This document shows, piece after piece, positions 16,166-25,539 of a stretch of DNA of 64,000 nucleotides. A program made the translations under genes and the position numbers. A model generated the notes under the pieces. The model saw only the letters and a list, made by a program, of their open reading frames with translations. It ran no database searches and was not told the DNA's origin. This DNA is from an uncultured Tateyamaria sp. (lineage in GTDB: Bacteria; Pseudomonadota; Alphaproteobacteria; Rhodobacterales; Rhodobacteraceae). How positions within the stretch are numbered: the stretch's first letter is position 1; the number at the start of each line of letters is the position of its first letter. The stretch is taken from NCBI RefSeq assembly GCF_947503415.1, contig NZ_CANNDS010000001.1, positions 964,501 through 1,028,500 on the forward strand, in the 5' to 3' direction.

Positions 16166-17485
16166 TCAATTCCCGACGGTGGTCTCCAGCCCTTCCGGCT
16201 GACCGACCACAACAAAATGCAGGCTTTCGGGATCCAGCAATTCACCCGCGACACGGCGCACATCGTCTAGCATCACCGCCTCGACCTTTTCGTTCCGGGT
16301 CGCGATGTAGTCGATGGGCAGACCCAGCATTTGCATGCCGACCATGATCCGCGCGATGGGGGCGTTGCCATCAAAGCGCAATGGGTATGCACCCGTCACA
16401 TACAACTTTGCTGCATCCAGCTCTTCTTGCGTCACACCATCTGCGGCAGCCTGCGCCCACTCATCACGGATGACGGACACCGCCTCTGCAATGCGTTCAT
16501 TGGCGGACGCCACCTGCCCTTGATAAGTCGCGGCGTGATCCTGTGGCACGAGGAAGGAATACACACCGTAGGTCAGACCGCGTTTTTCGCGCACTTCGGT
16601 CATCAAACGGCTTTCAAAGCCGCCAGCGCCCAACACTTGGTTCAAGACCCGGGCTGCAAAGAAATCCGGGTCATCCTGTTCGATCCCCGCCTGCCCGAAA
16701 ATGGCAACCGACTGCGGCGTGTCGAACGGCACCACGGTCGTGCCGCCTTCGATCAGGATTTCGGCGGGGCCGGGTTGCGGCGCACCTTCGTCCGGCAATG
16801 CCCCCAGCAATTCATCCAGAAGCGGGCCAAGTTCTTCGGGCGTGATATCCCCAACCGCACCGACATAGAGCCGGTCCTTGGCAAACACGGCACTATGGGC
16901 CGCCAGCATATCCTCGCGTGTCAATGCGTTCACACTGTCGATGGTGCCGCGGTAATTCGATCCATAAGGATGATCGCCAAAGGCCAGTTCGTCAAAGGCG
17001 GCGCGCGCGATCTTGTTCGGGTCCTGAGCGTCCGACCGCAGACCCGTCAGCACCTGTCCGCGTACACGGTCCAGCGCTTCCTGATCAAAGCTTGGCTCGA
17101 TGATCGACTTGCGCAGCAATTCCACGGCAGCCGCCCGATTTTCCGTCAGAAAACGAGCCGACACGGACAGCGAGTCATCCCCGACATCATAGCCCAAGGA
17201 CGCCGCAAGTGCCTCAACCTCGCGGGCGAAGGCACGGGAGTCGAGGTCACCTGATCCTTCCTCCAGCAAACCTGTCATCAGATTGATCGCACCGCGCTTG
17301 CCGGGCGCGTCCAGCGATGCACCACCGCGAAATCGTAGCTCAAGTGCCATGAACGGGATCGACGGTTCCTGCACCAACCACGCGGTGATGCCACCGGGAC
17401 TGACGACCTCTTGTATCTCGACCTCGGCCCGTGCGGGCAGGCTGGCGAACAAGGCAACGGTCAAGGCTGCAAACAAGCGGATCAT
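16166..17485 (-). CDS. M16-family peptidase homologue lacking the zinc motif
   Basis: 439 residues with a signal peptide (MIRLFAALTVALFASLPARA). The insulinase/pitrilysin fold is clear (LELRFRGGASLDAPGKRGAINLMTGLLEEGSG; GAGGFESRLMTEVREKRGLTYGVYSF), but the catalytic HxxEH is replaced by NLMTG, so it cannot bind zinc there. ATG 17485 overlaps the upstream gene's stop as ATGA. It probably pairs in the periplasm with the active M16 protein encoded immediately upstream, as alpha/beta subunits do in processing peptidases. Substrate unknown. Confidence 0.9.
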   Translation of the reverse strand: MIRLFAALTVALFASLPARAEVEIQEVVSPGGITAWLVQEPSIPFMALELRFRGGASLDAPGKRGAINLMTGLLEEGSGDLDSRAFAREVEALAASLGYDVGDDSLSVSARFLTENRAAAVELLRKSIIEPSFDQEALDRVRGQVLTGLRSDAQDPNKIARAAFDELAFGDHPYGSNYRGTIDSVNALTREDMLAAHSAVFAKDRLYVGAVGDITPEELGPLLDELLGALPDEGAPQPGPAEILIEGGTTVVPFDTPQSVAIFGQAGIEQDDPDFFAARVLNQVLGAGGFESRLMTEVREKRGLTYGVYSFLVPQDHAATYQGQVASANERIAEAVSVIRDEWAQAAADGVTQEELDAAKLYVTGAYPLRFDGNAPIARIMVGMQMLGLPIDYIATRNEKVEAVMLDDVRRVAGELLDPESLHFVVVGQPEGLETTVGN

Positions 17486-18831
17486 TGGGTCACCTCCTCG
17501 GATACCGGGCGGGTCAACCAACCGGTCACCGATGCCTCACGTGTCAGAACCGTGCGGGCGGCGTTCATGATGTCTTCTTCGGTGACAGCTTGCAGAATGT
17601 CGGGCCACGCCTGCACATCCTCCACCGTCAGGCCAACAGACAGAGCCGCGCCATAACGACGGGCAATGCCATCTACATTGTCACGCTGATAGACTTGGCT
17701 GGCGCGCAACTGGTATTTGATCCGTTCCAACTGTTCGGCGTCCACGCCGTCCTCAAGGAATTGGGCAAGGGTTGCGTCCATGGCGGCTTCCGCCTCTTCA
17801 AGGCTCACACCCGGCACCGGCAAGATCACAACATCAAAGGTCGTATCGTCCAGCGACGTGCCGCGGTAGAACGCGCCAGTGAACACAGCCTTTTGCTGTT
17901 CGAACTGCAGCTTTTCCGTCAGGTAGCTTGTCTGCCCTCCACCCAAGACCTCTGCCAAGAGGGTCAGGGCGGCCGCTTCCGTCTGGTCCCCCGGATCACG
18001 TTCGGCGGCCAGATAGGACCGGCTCACATATTCCTGCGCCACACGCGCGTCACGGTAGATCAGGCGGCGTTCCGTGGTCTGAGGCGGCTCTTTCGAACGA
18101 ACCCGCTCCGGCAGGTCCGGGTTGGCCGGGATCACGCCATAGTATGTCTCGGCCAGCGCGCGCACCTCTTCCGGGGTCACGTCACCCGACACCACGAGGA
18201 TGGCATTGTTCGGGTAGTAGTAGGTGTTGTAGAACCCCAACGCGTCGGCCTTATCCAGCGCCTCCATCTCGTGACGCCAGCCGATAATCGGCACGCCGTA
18301 TCGGTGGTTCAGATACTGCGCCGCGTTCATTTGTTCCGAGTACAGCGCCCGTGGGTTGCTGTCGGTGCGCTGGTTGCGTTCTTCGAGGATCACGTCGCGT
18401 TCCGTCGCCACATTCTCCGTCGTGAAGTTGATGTTGCGCATCCGGTCCGCTTCCATCCGCATCATCAGCTCAAGCCGGTCAGCGGCAACGCGTTGGAAAT
18501 ACGCGGTGTAGTCGTAGCTGGTGAACGCGTTGTCCGTGCCGCCGTTGGCGGCAACGGTGGCTGACAATTCACCATCCGCCAAAGTGTCGGTTGCCTTGAA
18601 CAGCAGATGTTCAAGAAAATGCGCCACGCCAGACGACCCGACGGGTTCATCGGCAGAGCCCGCCTTGTACCAGACCATGTGCTGCAACACCGGCGCGCGG
18701 TGGTCTTCGACGACGACCACCTGCATTCCATTGTCCAGGGTGAACGACGTCACCCCGTCATCCGCCGCATGCAACGCCAATGGTGATAGGGTCAGTGCAA
18801 GCCCGGCAAGGGCAGAGCGGAATCGGGGCAT
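17482..18831 (-). CDS. M16-family zinc peptidase (active subunit)
   Basis: 449 residues with an N-terminal signal peptide ending near LALHAAD. The inverted zinc motif HFLEH is at residues 71-75 (His71, Glu74, His75), preceded by GSSGVA and followed by NAFTSYDYTAYFQ. The rest shows the M16 C-terminal domain (GGGQTSYLTEKLQFEQQKAVFTGAFYRG). A secreted, pitrilysin-like peptidase, translationally coupled to its inactive paralogue. Fifth of six minus-strand genes in the heparinase-purH-lspA-bamF unit. Confidence 0.93.
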   Translation of the reverse strand: MPRFRSALAGLALTLSPLALHAADDGVTSFTLDNGMQVVVVEDHRAPVLQHMVWYKAGSADEPVGSSGVAHFLEHLLFKATDTLADGELSATVAANGGTDNAFTSYDYTAYFQRVAADRLELMMRMEADRMRNINFTTENVATERDVILEERNQRTDSNPRALYSEQMNAAQYLNHRYGVPIIGWRHEMEALDKADALGFYNTYYYPNNAILVVSGDVTPEEVRALAETYYGVIPANPDLPERVRSKEPPQTTERRLIYRDARVAQEYVSRSYLAAERDPGDQTEAAALTLLAEVLGGGQTSYLTEKLQFEQQKAVFTGAFYRGTSLDDTTFDVVILPVPGVSLEEAEAAMDATLAQFLEDGVDAEQLERIKYQLRASQVYQRDNVDGIARRYGAALSVGLTVEDVQAWPDILQAVTEEDIMNAARTVLTREASVTGWLTRPVSEEVTQ

Positions 18832-18925
18832 GTCAGGTCAACCTCAGGCAATGTGTGTTGACCAAGAGATACGGTCCCGACGCCCGGGATCAAGCACAAC
18901 TGGCAGTTTTGTGAGCGATACCGGC

Positions 18926-19447
18926 TCAGCGCCGTCCGCGCCGCACGATCCTGGGTGGGGCCATGGGGGTTGGAATGCCAGCACGTTGGAATTTCCGGGC
19001 GGTTTGCACGGGGTCCAGCGCCTGACGCCGATAGGCCTGATTATAAAGGTCTTCGCGCACGACCCGGATCTGGGTCAGGCGCGACTGACGCTTGCGGAAT
19101 TCGGCATCTGCTGCCGCCAAGGTGGCGCGAATACTTGCGTCGCGCCCAAAGCGGCTGGCGTGGTTGACCAATGCACCGTCCGATCCCGGAATTGGCGCGT
19201 TGGGAGACGAGCGTTGACCACCAAGCGCACCGACACTGTCCTCAAGCGGTCGCTGATCGGACCGGTTGAACCCACCGGGTGTCGGGGCAGGCAGGGCGGA
19301 AAAGCTCTCGGGTTGTTCCAGTGGCTTGGCAGGTACGACGATAAACTCGTCAGGTCCTTCACCACGCGACGTGATCTGGCGCAGACCTTGATTCTCGCAC
19401 GCGGCGAGGAAGGTCACGGCTATCATGGCACATGCGATCAGTCGCAT
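18926..19447 (-). CDS. BamF-type lipoprotein (DUF3035)
   Basis: 173 residues from ATG 19447. The short signal MRLIACAMIAVTFLAAC has an LAAC lipobox, so the mature protein begins at a lipid-modified Cys. The middle (ITSRGEGPDEFIVVPAKPLEQPESFSALPAPTPGG) is the hallmark of DUF3035, which Pfam links to BamF, an alphaproteobacterial Bam-complex lipoprotein described in Caulobacter. The basic C terminus may be flexible. It sits 49 bases from lspA, the enzyme that would cleave its signal peptide. Family call good; role inferred. Confidence 0.8.
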   Translation of the reverse strand: MRLIACAMIAVTFLAACENQGLRQITSRGEGPDEFIVVPAKPLEQPESFSALPAPTPGGFNRSDQRPLEDSVGALGGQRSSPNAPIPGSDGALVNHASRFGRDASIRATLAAADAEFRKRQSRLTQIRVVREDLYNQAYRRQALDPVQTARKFQRAGIPTPMAPPRIVRRGRR

Positions 19448-19496
19448 TGGAACTCTCCCTTGTTCGGCGTGCATTATCGCAGCTTCACACCCCTTG

Positions 19497-19973
19497 TCAC
19501 GCGCCCTTTTTCTGCGGTGTCCCGTCCTTGGCAAAGAACACAAGCCCAATGGCCCCCGCAAAGATAAAGATGTCTGCCACGTTGAACACAAACGGATTGT
19601 TGATGCCGCAGCAAGACATGTTCAGGAAGTCGAGAACAAAGCCATACAGCAACCGGTCCAGCACGTTGGCGAGCGCGCCGCCGATCAACAGACCGGCGCT
19701 GGCATTGGCAAGCCCCCCTTGCGGATGGCGCCGGATCCACCACAGCACCCCGCAGCAGATCACCAGTGCCACAGCGATCAGCGCCCAAACGCTGGTGCCA
19801 TCGCCTAGCAAACCAAAGTTGATCCCCCGGTTCTCGCCGTATCGGAAGTTGAGCAATGGCGGCAGCACATCGATTGGATTGAACTGCGACACGCCCATCA
19901 CGTGAATGACGACGTATTTCGACACCTGATCGAGCAGAAAAGCGATGGCCGCAGATATCCAGAGAAGTTTCAT
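19497..19973 (-). CDS. lspA: Lipoprotein signal peptidase (signal peptidase II)
   Basis: 158 residues, four predicted membrane helices. Both catalytic aspartates are in expected motifs: GGALANVLDRLLYGFVLDF and FNVADIFIFAGA. LLNFRYGENRGINFGLL matches the N-terminal conserved box. It removes signal peptides from prolipoproteins in the inner membrane. It starts only 7 bases after the purH stop, and the next gene encodes a lipoprotein. Confidence 0.96.
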   Translation of the reverse strand: MKLLWISAAIAFLLDQVSKYVVIHVMGVSQFNPIDVLPPLLNFRYGENRGINFGLLGDGTSVWALIAVALVICCGVLWWIRRHPQGGLANASAGLLIGGALANVLDRLLYGFVLDFLNMSCCGINNPFVFNVADIFIFAGAIGLVFFAKDGTPQKKGA

Positions 19974-19980
19974 GCGCGCC

Positions 19981-21564
19981 TCAATGCCGGAAATGACGCA
20001 TGCCGGTAAAGACCATGGCCAGTCCGGCCTCGTCCGCCGCGGCGATCACTTCGTCATCGCGCATCGACCCGCCGGGTTGGATCAGGGCTGTTGCCCCGGC
20101 CTCGGCCGCCGTGATCAACCCATCCGCAAAGGGAAAGAATGCGTCCGATGCCACAACCGACCCTTGGGTGAGCGGCGCGTCCAGCCCCATCGCTTCGGCC
20201 ATGTCCTGCGCCTTGCGTGCAGCAATCCGCGTGCTGTCCACGCGGCTCATCTGGCCTGCGCCCACGCCCACGGTCGCGCCGTCCTTGACGTAGATGATGG
20301 CGTTCGATTTCACGTGCTTGGCGACGGTCCAGGCAAACAGGAGATCGCTCAGTTCCTGTTCCGAGGGCTGGCGTTTAGTCACCACCTTCAGATCATCGCG
20401 GCTGATCCGGCCCACGTCTTTGTCCTGCACCAAGAAACCGCCCGACACCTGCTTGACGGCCAGCGCTGCGGTGTCGGCGTCTGCCAACCCGTTGGTGGTC
20501 AGCAAGCGCAGGTTCTTTTTCGCGGCAAAGACCTCACGCGCCTCCGCCGTCGCGCCGGGGGCAATCACCACCTCGGTGAAAATACCCGTGATCTCCTGCG
20601 CCGTCTCCGCATCCAGTTCGTGGTTCAGCGCGATGATCCCGCCAAAGGCCGATGTGCGGTCGCAATCAAAGGCACGTGAGTACGCGTCTTTCAGCGTCGC
20701 ACCCGTCGCGACACCGCACGGGTTCGCGTGCTTGATGATGGCACAGGCCGGGCCCTGGCCTGCAAACTCGCTCACCAGCTCAAACGCTGCATCCGTGTCG
20801 TTGATGTTGTTGTAGGACAGTTCCTTGCCCTGATGTTGCATGGCTGTCGCGACACCGGGGCGCGCCGAGCCATCGGTATAGAAGGCGGCCGCCTGATGCG
20901 GGTTCTCACCATAGCGCAGAGATTGCGCCAACTGCCCGCCAAAAGTGCGGCGGCGGGGTGTCTCGCCGACTTGCGCTGCCATCCACGTGCTGACAGCCGT
21001 GTCATAGGCGGCGGTGCGGGCATAGGCGGTCTGTGCCAGGCGCTGGCGCAACCCATACGTCGTTTGCCCTGCATTGGCCGACATCTCTGCCAGCACCACG
21101 TCGTAATCCTCGACATCCACAACGATATTCACAAAGCCATGGTTCTTGGCGGCAGAGCGGATCATGGCCGGACCACCGATGTCGATATTCTCGATGACCT
21201 CGGCATATTCCGCGCCCTTCGCAACGGTCTCCTCGAACGGATACAGGTTCACGACCACCAGATCGATGGCTCCGATGTCATGCGCGTCCATCGCCGCCAC
21301 GTGATCATCATTGTCGCGCAGGGCCAGCAGCCCTCCATGCACCACCGGGTGCAAGGTCTTCACGCGACCATCCATCATCTCGGGAAAGCCTGTGACCTCG
21401 CTCACATCCTTTACGGCCAACCCTGCATCACGCAGCGCGCGCGCCGTGCCACCGGTGCTCAACAATTCGACCCCATGGCCTGCGAGGGCAGTGGCGAAAT
21501 CGACCAGTCCGGTCTTGTCGGACACGGAAATCAAAGCGCGGCGAACGGGGTAGAGGTCGGTCAT
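19981..21564 (-). CDS. purH: Bifunctional AICAR transformylase / IMP cyclohydrolase
   Basis: 527 residues, the normal length. The N-terminal IMP cyclohydrolase domain ([43 protein letters not shown]) is followed by the transformylase domain ([27 protein letters not shown], carrying the Lys-His pair; and the C-terminal [13 protein letters not shown]...[11 protein letters not shown]). It performs the last two steps of IMP synthesis. Co-directional with the heparinase-like gene 15 bases upstream and lspA downstream, an order common in Rhodobacterales. Confidence 0.98.
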   Translation of the reverse strand: MTDLYPVRRALISVSDKTGLVDFATALAGHGVELLSTGGTARALRDAGLAVKDVSEVTGFPEMMDGRVKTLHPVVHGGLLALRDNDDHVAAMDAHDIGAIDLVVVNLYPFEETVAKGAEYAEVIENIDIGGPAMIRSAAKNHGFVNIVVDVEDYDVVLAEMSANAGQTTYGLRQRLAQTAYARTAAYDTAVSTWMAAQVGETPRRRTFGGQLAQSLRYGENPHQAAAFYTDGSARPGVATAMQHQGKELSYNNINDTDAAFELVSEFAGQGPACAIIKHANPCGVATGATLKDAYSRAFDCDRTSAFGGIIALNHELDAETAQEITGIFTEVVIAPGATAEAREVFAAKKNLRLLTTNGLADADTAALAVKQVSGGFLVQDKDVGRISRDDLKVVTKRQPSEQELSDLLFAWTVAKHVKSNAIIYVKDGATVGVGAGQMSRVDSTRIAARKAQDMAEAMGLDAPLTQGSVVASDAFFPFADGLITAAEAGATALIQPGGSMRDDEVIAAADEAGLAMVFTGMRHFRH

Positions 21565-21579
21565 GTGGGCAGCAATCCT

Positions 21580-23325
21580 TCAGTCATAGACCTCTCCGAG
21601 TTCATCCCGGTTCAGGTCGCGGATGCCCATGGCAGTTTCCTGCGCCTTGGACAAGGACCAGCGCACGCGGGTGGCATAGGTCATGGTGCGCCCGGTCAGC
21701 ACAATCTGCTGCGTCGCACGCGGCTTCAGACGCCCCTTTTCAAGATACACGCTCGGCTCCAATGTCAGGTCCTGCGTGCCGTCATGACGGAAGACCCACA
21801 GCTCTCCACTTTTCAACGCCATGGACACCGCAGAGCCGCCCATATCCAGCTCAGCATTCACCTCCGGGTGGAGATGGAAGCGAATATCAAACGGAATCCC
21901 CGCCAGCCTTTTGGCGTCCATCACCTTGTCGAACAGGCGTTTTTCGGCATCTTCCAAGGACAGGAGCATATCCTCTCCGGCCATGCCACGCCCGTCAAAG
22001 GTCAGCTCCAACTGGCGTGCGTGCGTCAAGCCATGGGTCCGGACATAGCCATTGTGCCCGCCCTGAAAGCGCAAACCGTCAGAGGCGTGGTTGATCTCGA
22101 TCGGGACATGGGTGGGGGCATCGATCAGCGTTTCGCGGGCCGTTGCACGCTCAGCGTCGCCCAGCCGGGCGCTGGAATAGCCGTCCAGCGACAGGGCCGA
22201 ATGCGACGGTGTGGCGCGGCCCGCGCGTCGCCAATCGGCGCCAAAACTGGCACCCGAGCCGCAATTCACGATCAGGGGGCGGCGACCAGATGTCACCTCA
22301 AACGCCAAGGTCGAGGCATGCGCATTGTGTCCAGCCTCGGGTTTCGGCGGCGCAGACGCATCAATGATGACGCTGGTGCGTCCGGAACTGAGACGGGCAT
22401 AACCCATCGACAAACCATCCGGTTGCCGCGTCTTTACGCCCGATGCGGCAAGCGCGTGGTCAAGCCACCCTTCCTGCCCGCGCCCGCCACCGTGAAACCG
22501 GGCAAGGCCACCGTCCGAGTGGCGCAGTGTCCGCAGGGTCGGGGCAATCCGTTCAATGGCTTCAGTATGCGCGCTTGGTACGGTCTGTTCCGCTTCTTCC
22601 AACGCTGCCGCCGCCCAAGTGAGAAGCGTAAACACGTCCAAAAGCTCTTCGGGATTGCGCGTCGGCAGACCACCTTGGGCGTCGATCTGGCTCTCGCACT
22701 CCTTCGCGAGGGCCTCAATCGCCGGTGGGGCCAATTCTTCCATCCCCTCAAGCGCAAGCCCGGCATAGATCAACCCGGTCAGCGCCTCGAAACGCGGCAA
22801 ACCCGGTGCGGCCGCGTGCCAACGCTTGGACAGAAAACGGGTCTGCTGGGCAAGGCTGAGGTAGAACGCGTCTGTCACCGGCACCTCGTGGCCGCGCAGC
22901 AGGAACAGCGCATGGTTGATCCAGCGGATCAGGCGTCGGCCCGTCAGGTCCGGTGTCCACCCCGGCCCACGGCCGCGCCCAAATCGGTCAATCCAGCCCC
23001 ATAGCCACGCCTGTCCCAACTCTCGGGTGGTGACGTCTCCGACAGCGGCCAGATCATCCAGCCACGCAAAGCCATGAATTTCGTTCAGATATCCGGTGTC
23101 GGGCGCGGGAACGTCCCAGATCAAAATGCCCTTGGCCTCGATCAATGCCCCGGCAAACAGGTAGTTTCCGGCCACCAACTGCCGCCCCTTGGCAAAGCTG
23201 CCAATCGTGCGCGGCTCGGGCGACGACACAAAGGCCGTCACGGCCTTGGCCCGCGTGGCACGGCGCGCGTGCCAACGGTTCAGGAACCGTGCCTTGCGTT
23301 CGGTAAACCCTCTCGGGATGGACAT
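21580..23325 (-). CDS. Heparinase II/III-like protein
   Basis: 581 residues without a clear signal peptide. An N-terminal alpha-toroid-like half (LAGNYLFAGALIEAKGILIWDVPAPDTGYLNEIHGFAWLDDL; WTPDLTGRRLIRWINHALFLLRG) and a C-terminal beta-rich half (FHGGGRGQEGWLDHALAASG; LIVNCGSGASFGADWRRAGRATPSHSALSLDGYSSARLG) resemble the heparinase II/III family. In related proteins the catalytic part lies around the His-containing beta domain. It could be a polysaccharide lyase acting on envelope or storage glycan, but its constant placement with rsmB and purH suggests housekeeping; substrate unknown. Confidence 0.85.
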   Translation of the reverse strand: MSIPRGFTERKARFLNRWHARRATRAKAVTAFVSSPEPRTIGSFAKGRQLVAGNYLFAGALIEAKGILIWDVPAPDTGYLNEIHGFAWLDDLAAVGDVTTRELGQAWLWGWIDRFGRGRGPGWTPDLTGRRLIRWINHALFLLRGHEVPVTDAFYLSLAQQTRFLSKRWHAAAPGLPRFEALTGLIYAGLALEGMEELAPPAIEALAKECESQIDAQGGLPTRNPEELLDVFTLLTWAAAALEEAEQTVPSAHTEAIERIAPTLRTLRHSDGGLARFHGGGRGQEGWLDHALAASGVKTRQPDGLSMGYARLSSGRTSVIIDASAPPKPEAGHNAHASTLAFEVTSGRRPLIVNCGSGASFGADWRRAGRATPSHSALSLDGYSSARLGDAERATARETLIDAPTHVPIEINHASDGLRFQGGHNGYVRTHGLTHARQLELTFDGRGMAGEDMLLSLEDAEKRLFDKVMDAKRLAGIPFDIRFHLHPEVNAELDMGGSAVSMALKSGELWVFRHDGTQDLTLEPSVYLEKGRLKPRATQQIVLTGRTMTYATRVRWSLSKAQETAMGIRDLNRDELGEVYD

Positions 23326-23399
23326 GCTCTCTGCCTCTACGCGTCTGCGGCGTTTTGAGGCGCACCATAGCTTGGGCCATGGCGCGAGTCACGCGTCGG

Positions 23400-24671
23400 T
23401 TAGTCCGATTTGCGCAGGCACGCGACATAGAAGCCGTCCATGCCGCCCCGATCCGCCCAATGGTCCGGGCGCAAGCGCAATCCACCCTCTTCCGTGATCC
23501 AAGCAGGTTCGATGCCCGGACGGTCGAGCGCCTTGCGATCCACGCTCAGCGACGGATGCCGCTCAAGGGCTTCTTCCACCTGCACTTCGCCTTCGTCCGG
23601 CAGCAATGAGCAGGTGCAAAACACCATCCGGCCGCCGGGCTTCAGTAAGGTCACGGCATGGTCGAGCATACGCTCCTGCAATTCGATCAGTGCGCCGAAC
23701 TCGGACCCGTCCTTGGCAAAGGGCAAGTCCGGGTGACGCCGAATCGTGCCTGTGGCCGAACAGGGCGCGTCCAGCAGGATCGCATCAAATTGCCCGGTCA
23801 CACTGAACGCGTCCTCAACCAGAGTGGTCGCATCCAACTTCGTGCGGACAAGGTTCTGCTTCACCCTCTCCATCCGCCCTTCGGAGATATCGACCGCCGT
23901 CACATCCGCGCCTGCCGCCGCCAGCTGTAGCGTCTTGCCGCCCGGGGCCGCACACAGGTCCAACACTTTTTCACCCGCCTGCGCATCGAGTACTTTTGCA
24001 GGGATCGCGGCGGCGGCGTCCTGCACCCACCAATCGCCCGCCGTGTAGCCTGCAAGGGCCGACACCTGACCACCATCGGTCAAACGCACGGACCCTGTGG
24101 GCAAGGTATCCCCCTTGACCGCCTCCGCAACGGCTGCGGCATCACTCTTGGCGGTCAGGTCCAGCGGTGCGCCGGTGAAGTGCACAGCCTCCATCGCCAG
24201 CACCGTCTCTCCACCCCACGCCTGAACCAGCGGCCCCCGCAACCACTTGGGCAAGCGGGGCGTGCGCAATGTCGGCCATTGGTCGGCCCCCTTGTCCGCG
24301 ACCTTGCGCAGAACGGCATTCACCAGCCCCTTGAGGTGGCCATAATGCTTGTGGCGCGACACGACGTTCACCATGGAATTTACCACGCCATGCGCTGCTT
24401 CACCCGCGCACAATTCAATTGTGCCGACACGCAACGCGTTGCGGACGGTCAGGGGCGGATATTTCTGCAAATGCTTCTGAAGGATGCGGTCTGCCCGCTC
24501 CATCCCGCGCAGGGTCTCGGTGGCAAGACGCTGGGCACGGGCGCGGTCTGCGGGGTCGAGCTTGTCCAGAACACCTGCGCCAATCAACTCGGGCATCAGC
24601 TTGCCCTCGCCAATGATCTGATCCAGCAGATAGATCGCGCTGCGCCGCGCGGGCAGTCCCGTATCGCTCAT
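23400..24671 (-). CDS. RsmB-family 16S rRNA (cytosine-5) methyltransferase
   Basis: 423 residues. The N-terminal NusB-like RNA-binding domain (RRSAIYLLDQIIGEGKLMPEL...RGMERADRILQKHL) precedes a SAM-dependent Rossmann domain: LDLCAAPGGKTLQLAA (SAM site), TAVDISEGRMERV, LLDAPCSATGTIRRHPDL (motif IV Cys) and GGRMVFCTCSLLPDEGE (motif VI Cys). This is the RsmB/NOL1-NOP2-Sun layout that methylates a cytosine in 16S rRNA. It heads the minus-strand series and is divergent from the SDHAF4-like gene. Confidence 0.93.
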   Translation of the reverse strand: MSDTGLPARRSAIYLLDQIIGEGKLMPELIGAGVLDKLDPADRARAQRLATETLRGMERADRILQKHLQKYPPLTVRNALRVGTIELCAGEAAHGVVNSMVNVVSRHKHYGHLKGLVNAVLRKVADKGADQWPTLRTPRLPKWLRGPLVQAWGGETVLAMEAVHFTGAPLDLTAKSDAAAVAEAVKGDTLPTGSVRLTDGGQVSALAGYTAGDWWVQDAAAAIPAKVLDAQAGEKVLDLCAAPGGKTLQLAAAGADVTAVDISEGRMERVKQNLVRTKLDATTLVEDAFSVTGQFDAILLDAPCSATGTIRRHPDLPFAKDGSEFGALIELQERMLDHAVTLLKPGGRMVFCTCSLLPDEGEVQVEEALERHPSLSVDRKALDRPGIEPAWITEEGGLRLRPDHWADRGGMDGFYVACLRKSD

Positions 24672-24757
24672 TTCCGTCCCCGGTCATTCCTGTCGCACCC
24701 GCTTGCCCGGGCCAAGGCCGGGCGTATATCAAGGGGACGTCCCAAGAGGAACCCACC

Positions 24758-25078
24758 ATGTCAGACGATCCAAATCGCCCCGACGCACCACCGGGCATTC
24801 CGCCCATACCGGACCCCGCCCCGGCGCCCGCGCCCCCCGAGGCCCCTCAACCAGATCTGCCACCACAGTCACCACCGGGCCCAACCTCGCCACCCGAGAT
24901 GCCGCCACAAACGGGCGCAGACCTGCCGCCTGCCGCACAGCGCGCCTTGGCCGAGGCCGAGGAACGGCGCAAGACTGCAGACGCTGTTAACCTGCCAACA
25001 GAACTTGGTGGACGCGACGGGCCAGAGCCCGTGCGTTATGGAGATTGGGAGAAAAAGGGGTTGGCGATCGACTTTTGA
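24758..25078 (+). CDS. SDHAF4/DUF1674 succinate dehydrogenase assembly factor-like protein
   Basis: 106 residues. The first ~60 are proline-rich, low complexity and probably disordered. The C terminus, ELGGRDGPEPVRYGDWEKKGLAIDF, is the diagnostic DUF1674/SDHAF4 motif. In mitochondria SDHAF4 binds flavinylated Sdh subunit A before complex II assembly; bacterial homologues are thought to act similarly. The gene starts after AGAGGAACCCACC. The Pro-rich leader is much longer than the functional core. Confidence 0.88.
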   Translation: MSDDPNRPDAPPGIPPIPDPAPAPAPPEAPQPDLPPQSPPGPTSPPEMPPQTGADLPPAAQRALAEAEERRKTADAVNLPTELGGRDGPEPVRYGDWEKKGLAIDF

Positions 25079-25084
25079 TCGCGT

Positions 25085-25438
25085 TCAGCGCAGCCGGAAC
25101 ATGGCGCTGTCACCGGCGCCCCGGTCGGACGTGAACTTGATCCGGCCATCGGCGCTGGCCTGCACTTCCTGGCAATTGTAGCCCAAGGCGTCTCCGCCCC
25201 AGAACAGGTCACGGCAAAAATATCCGTTCTGCCAGGACCATGTGCCTTCAACATCCCAGCGCGCCCCGCGCCCTTCGATCTGGCCATCCGGCTTCACGTT
25301 CAGCTTCACGAACGGACGCGTCAGCGTCTTGCCATTCACCAATTGCACGAATGTCTGCTGGTTATCGACCTTGAACAGATCGGCCAAAGCTGGCCCAGCG
25401 GCAACGGCGGCCACAGCCGCAAACATCAGCATACGCAT
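25085..25438 (-). CDS. Small secreted protein of unknown function
   Basis: 117 residues with a signal peptide (MRMLMFAAVAAVAAGPALA) and a compact mature domain of about 97 residues containing FKVDNQQTFVQLVNGKTLTRPFVKLNV, EGTWSWQNGYFCRDLFWGGDALGYNCQEV and a basic end. Two Cys (YFCRD, GYNCQ) could form a disulfide. Homologues are sometimes labelled dihydrodipicolinate reductase, apparently by proximity to dapB, but there is no nucleotide-binding fold. Likely periplasmic; function unknown. Its stop is 6 bases from the convergent SDHAF4-like gene. Confidence 0.75.
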   Translation of the reverse strand: MRMLMFAAVAAVAAGPALADLFKVDNQQTFVQLVNGKTLTRPFVKLNVKPDGQIEGRGARWDVEGTWSWQNGYFCRDLFWGGDALGYNCQEVQASADGRIKFTSDRGAGDSAMFRLR

Positions 25439-25539
25439 ATCACAATCACCTTCACGCGATGGCGTCCTTTGCCAATATCTACGCGTGATCCGGGCAACTG
25501 GTTCACTCAGGACCGAAAAAGGCCGCTACACGGTGGCGT

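Noticed and set aside
20728..23004. A 758-codon plus-strand open frame across purH and the heparinase-like gene
   Set aside because: It crosses two genes with strong family motifs on the other strand and has no domain signal itself.
25085..25438. Labelling the small secreted protein as dihydrodipicolinate reductase
   Set aside because: No Rossmann motif or DapB signature is present; the true dapB is the adjacent gene at 25540-26355.
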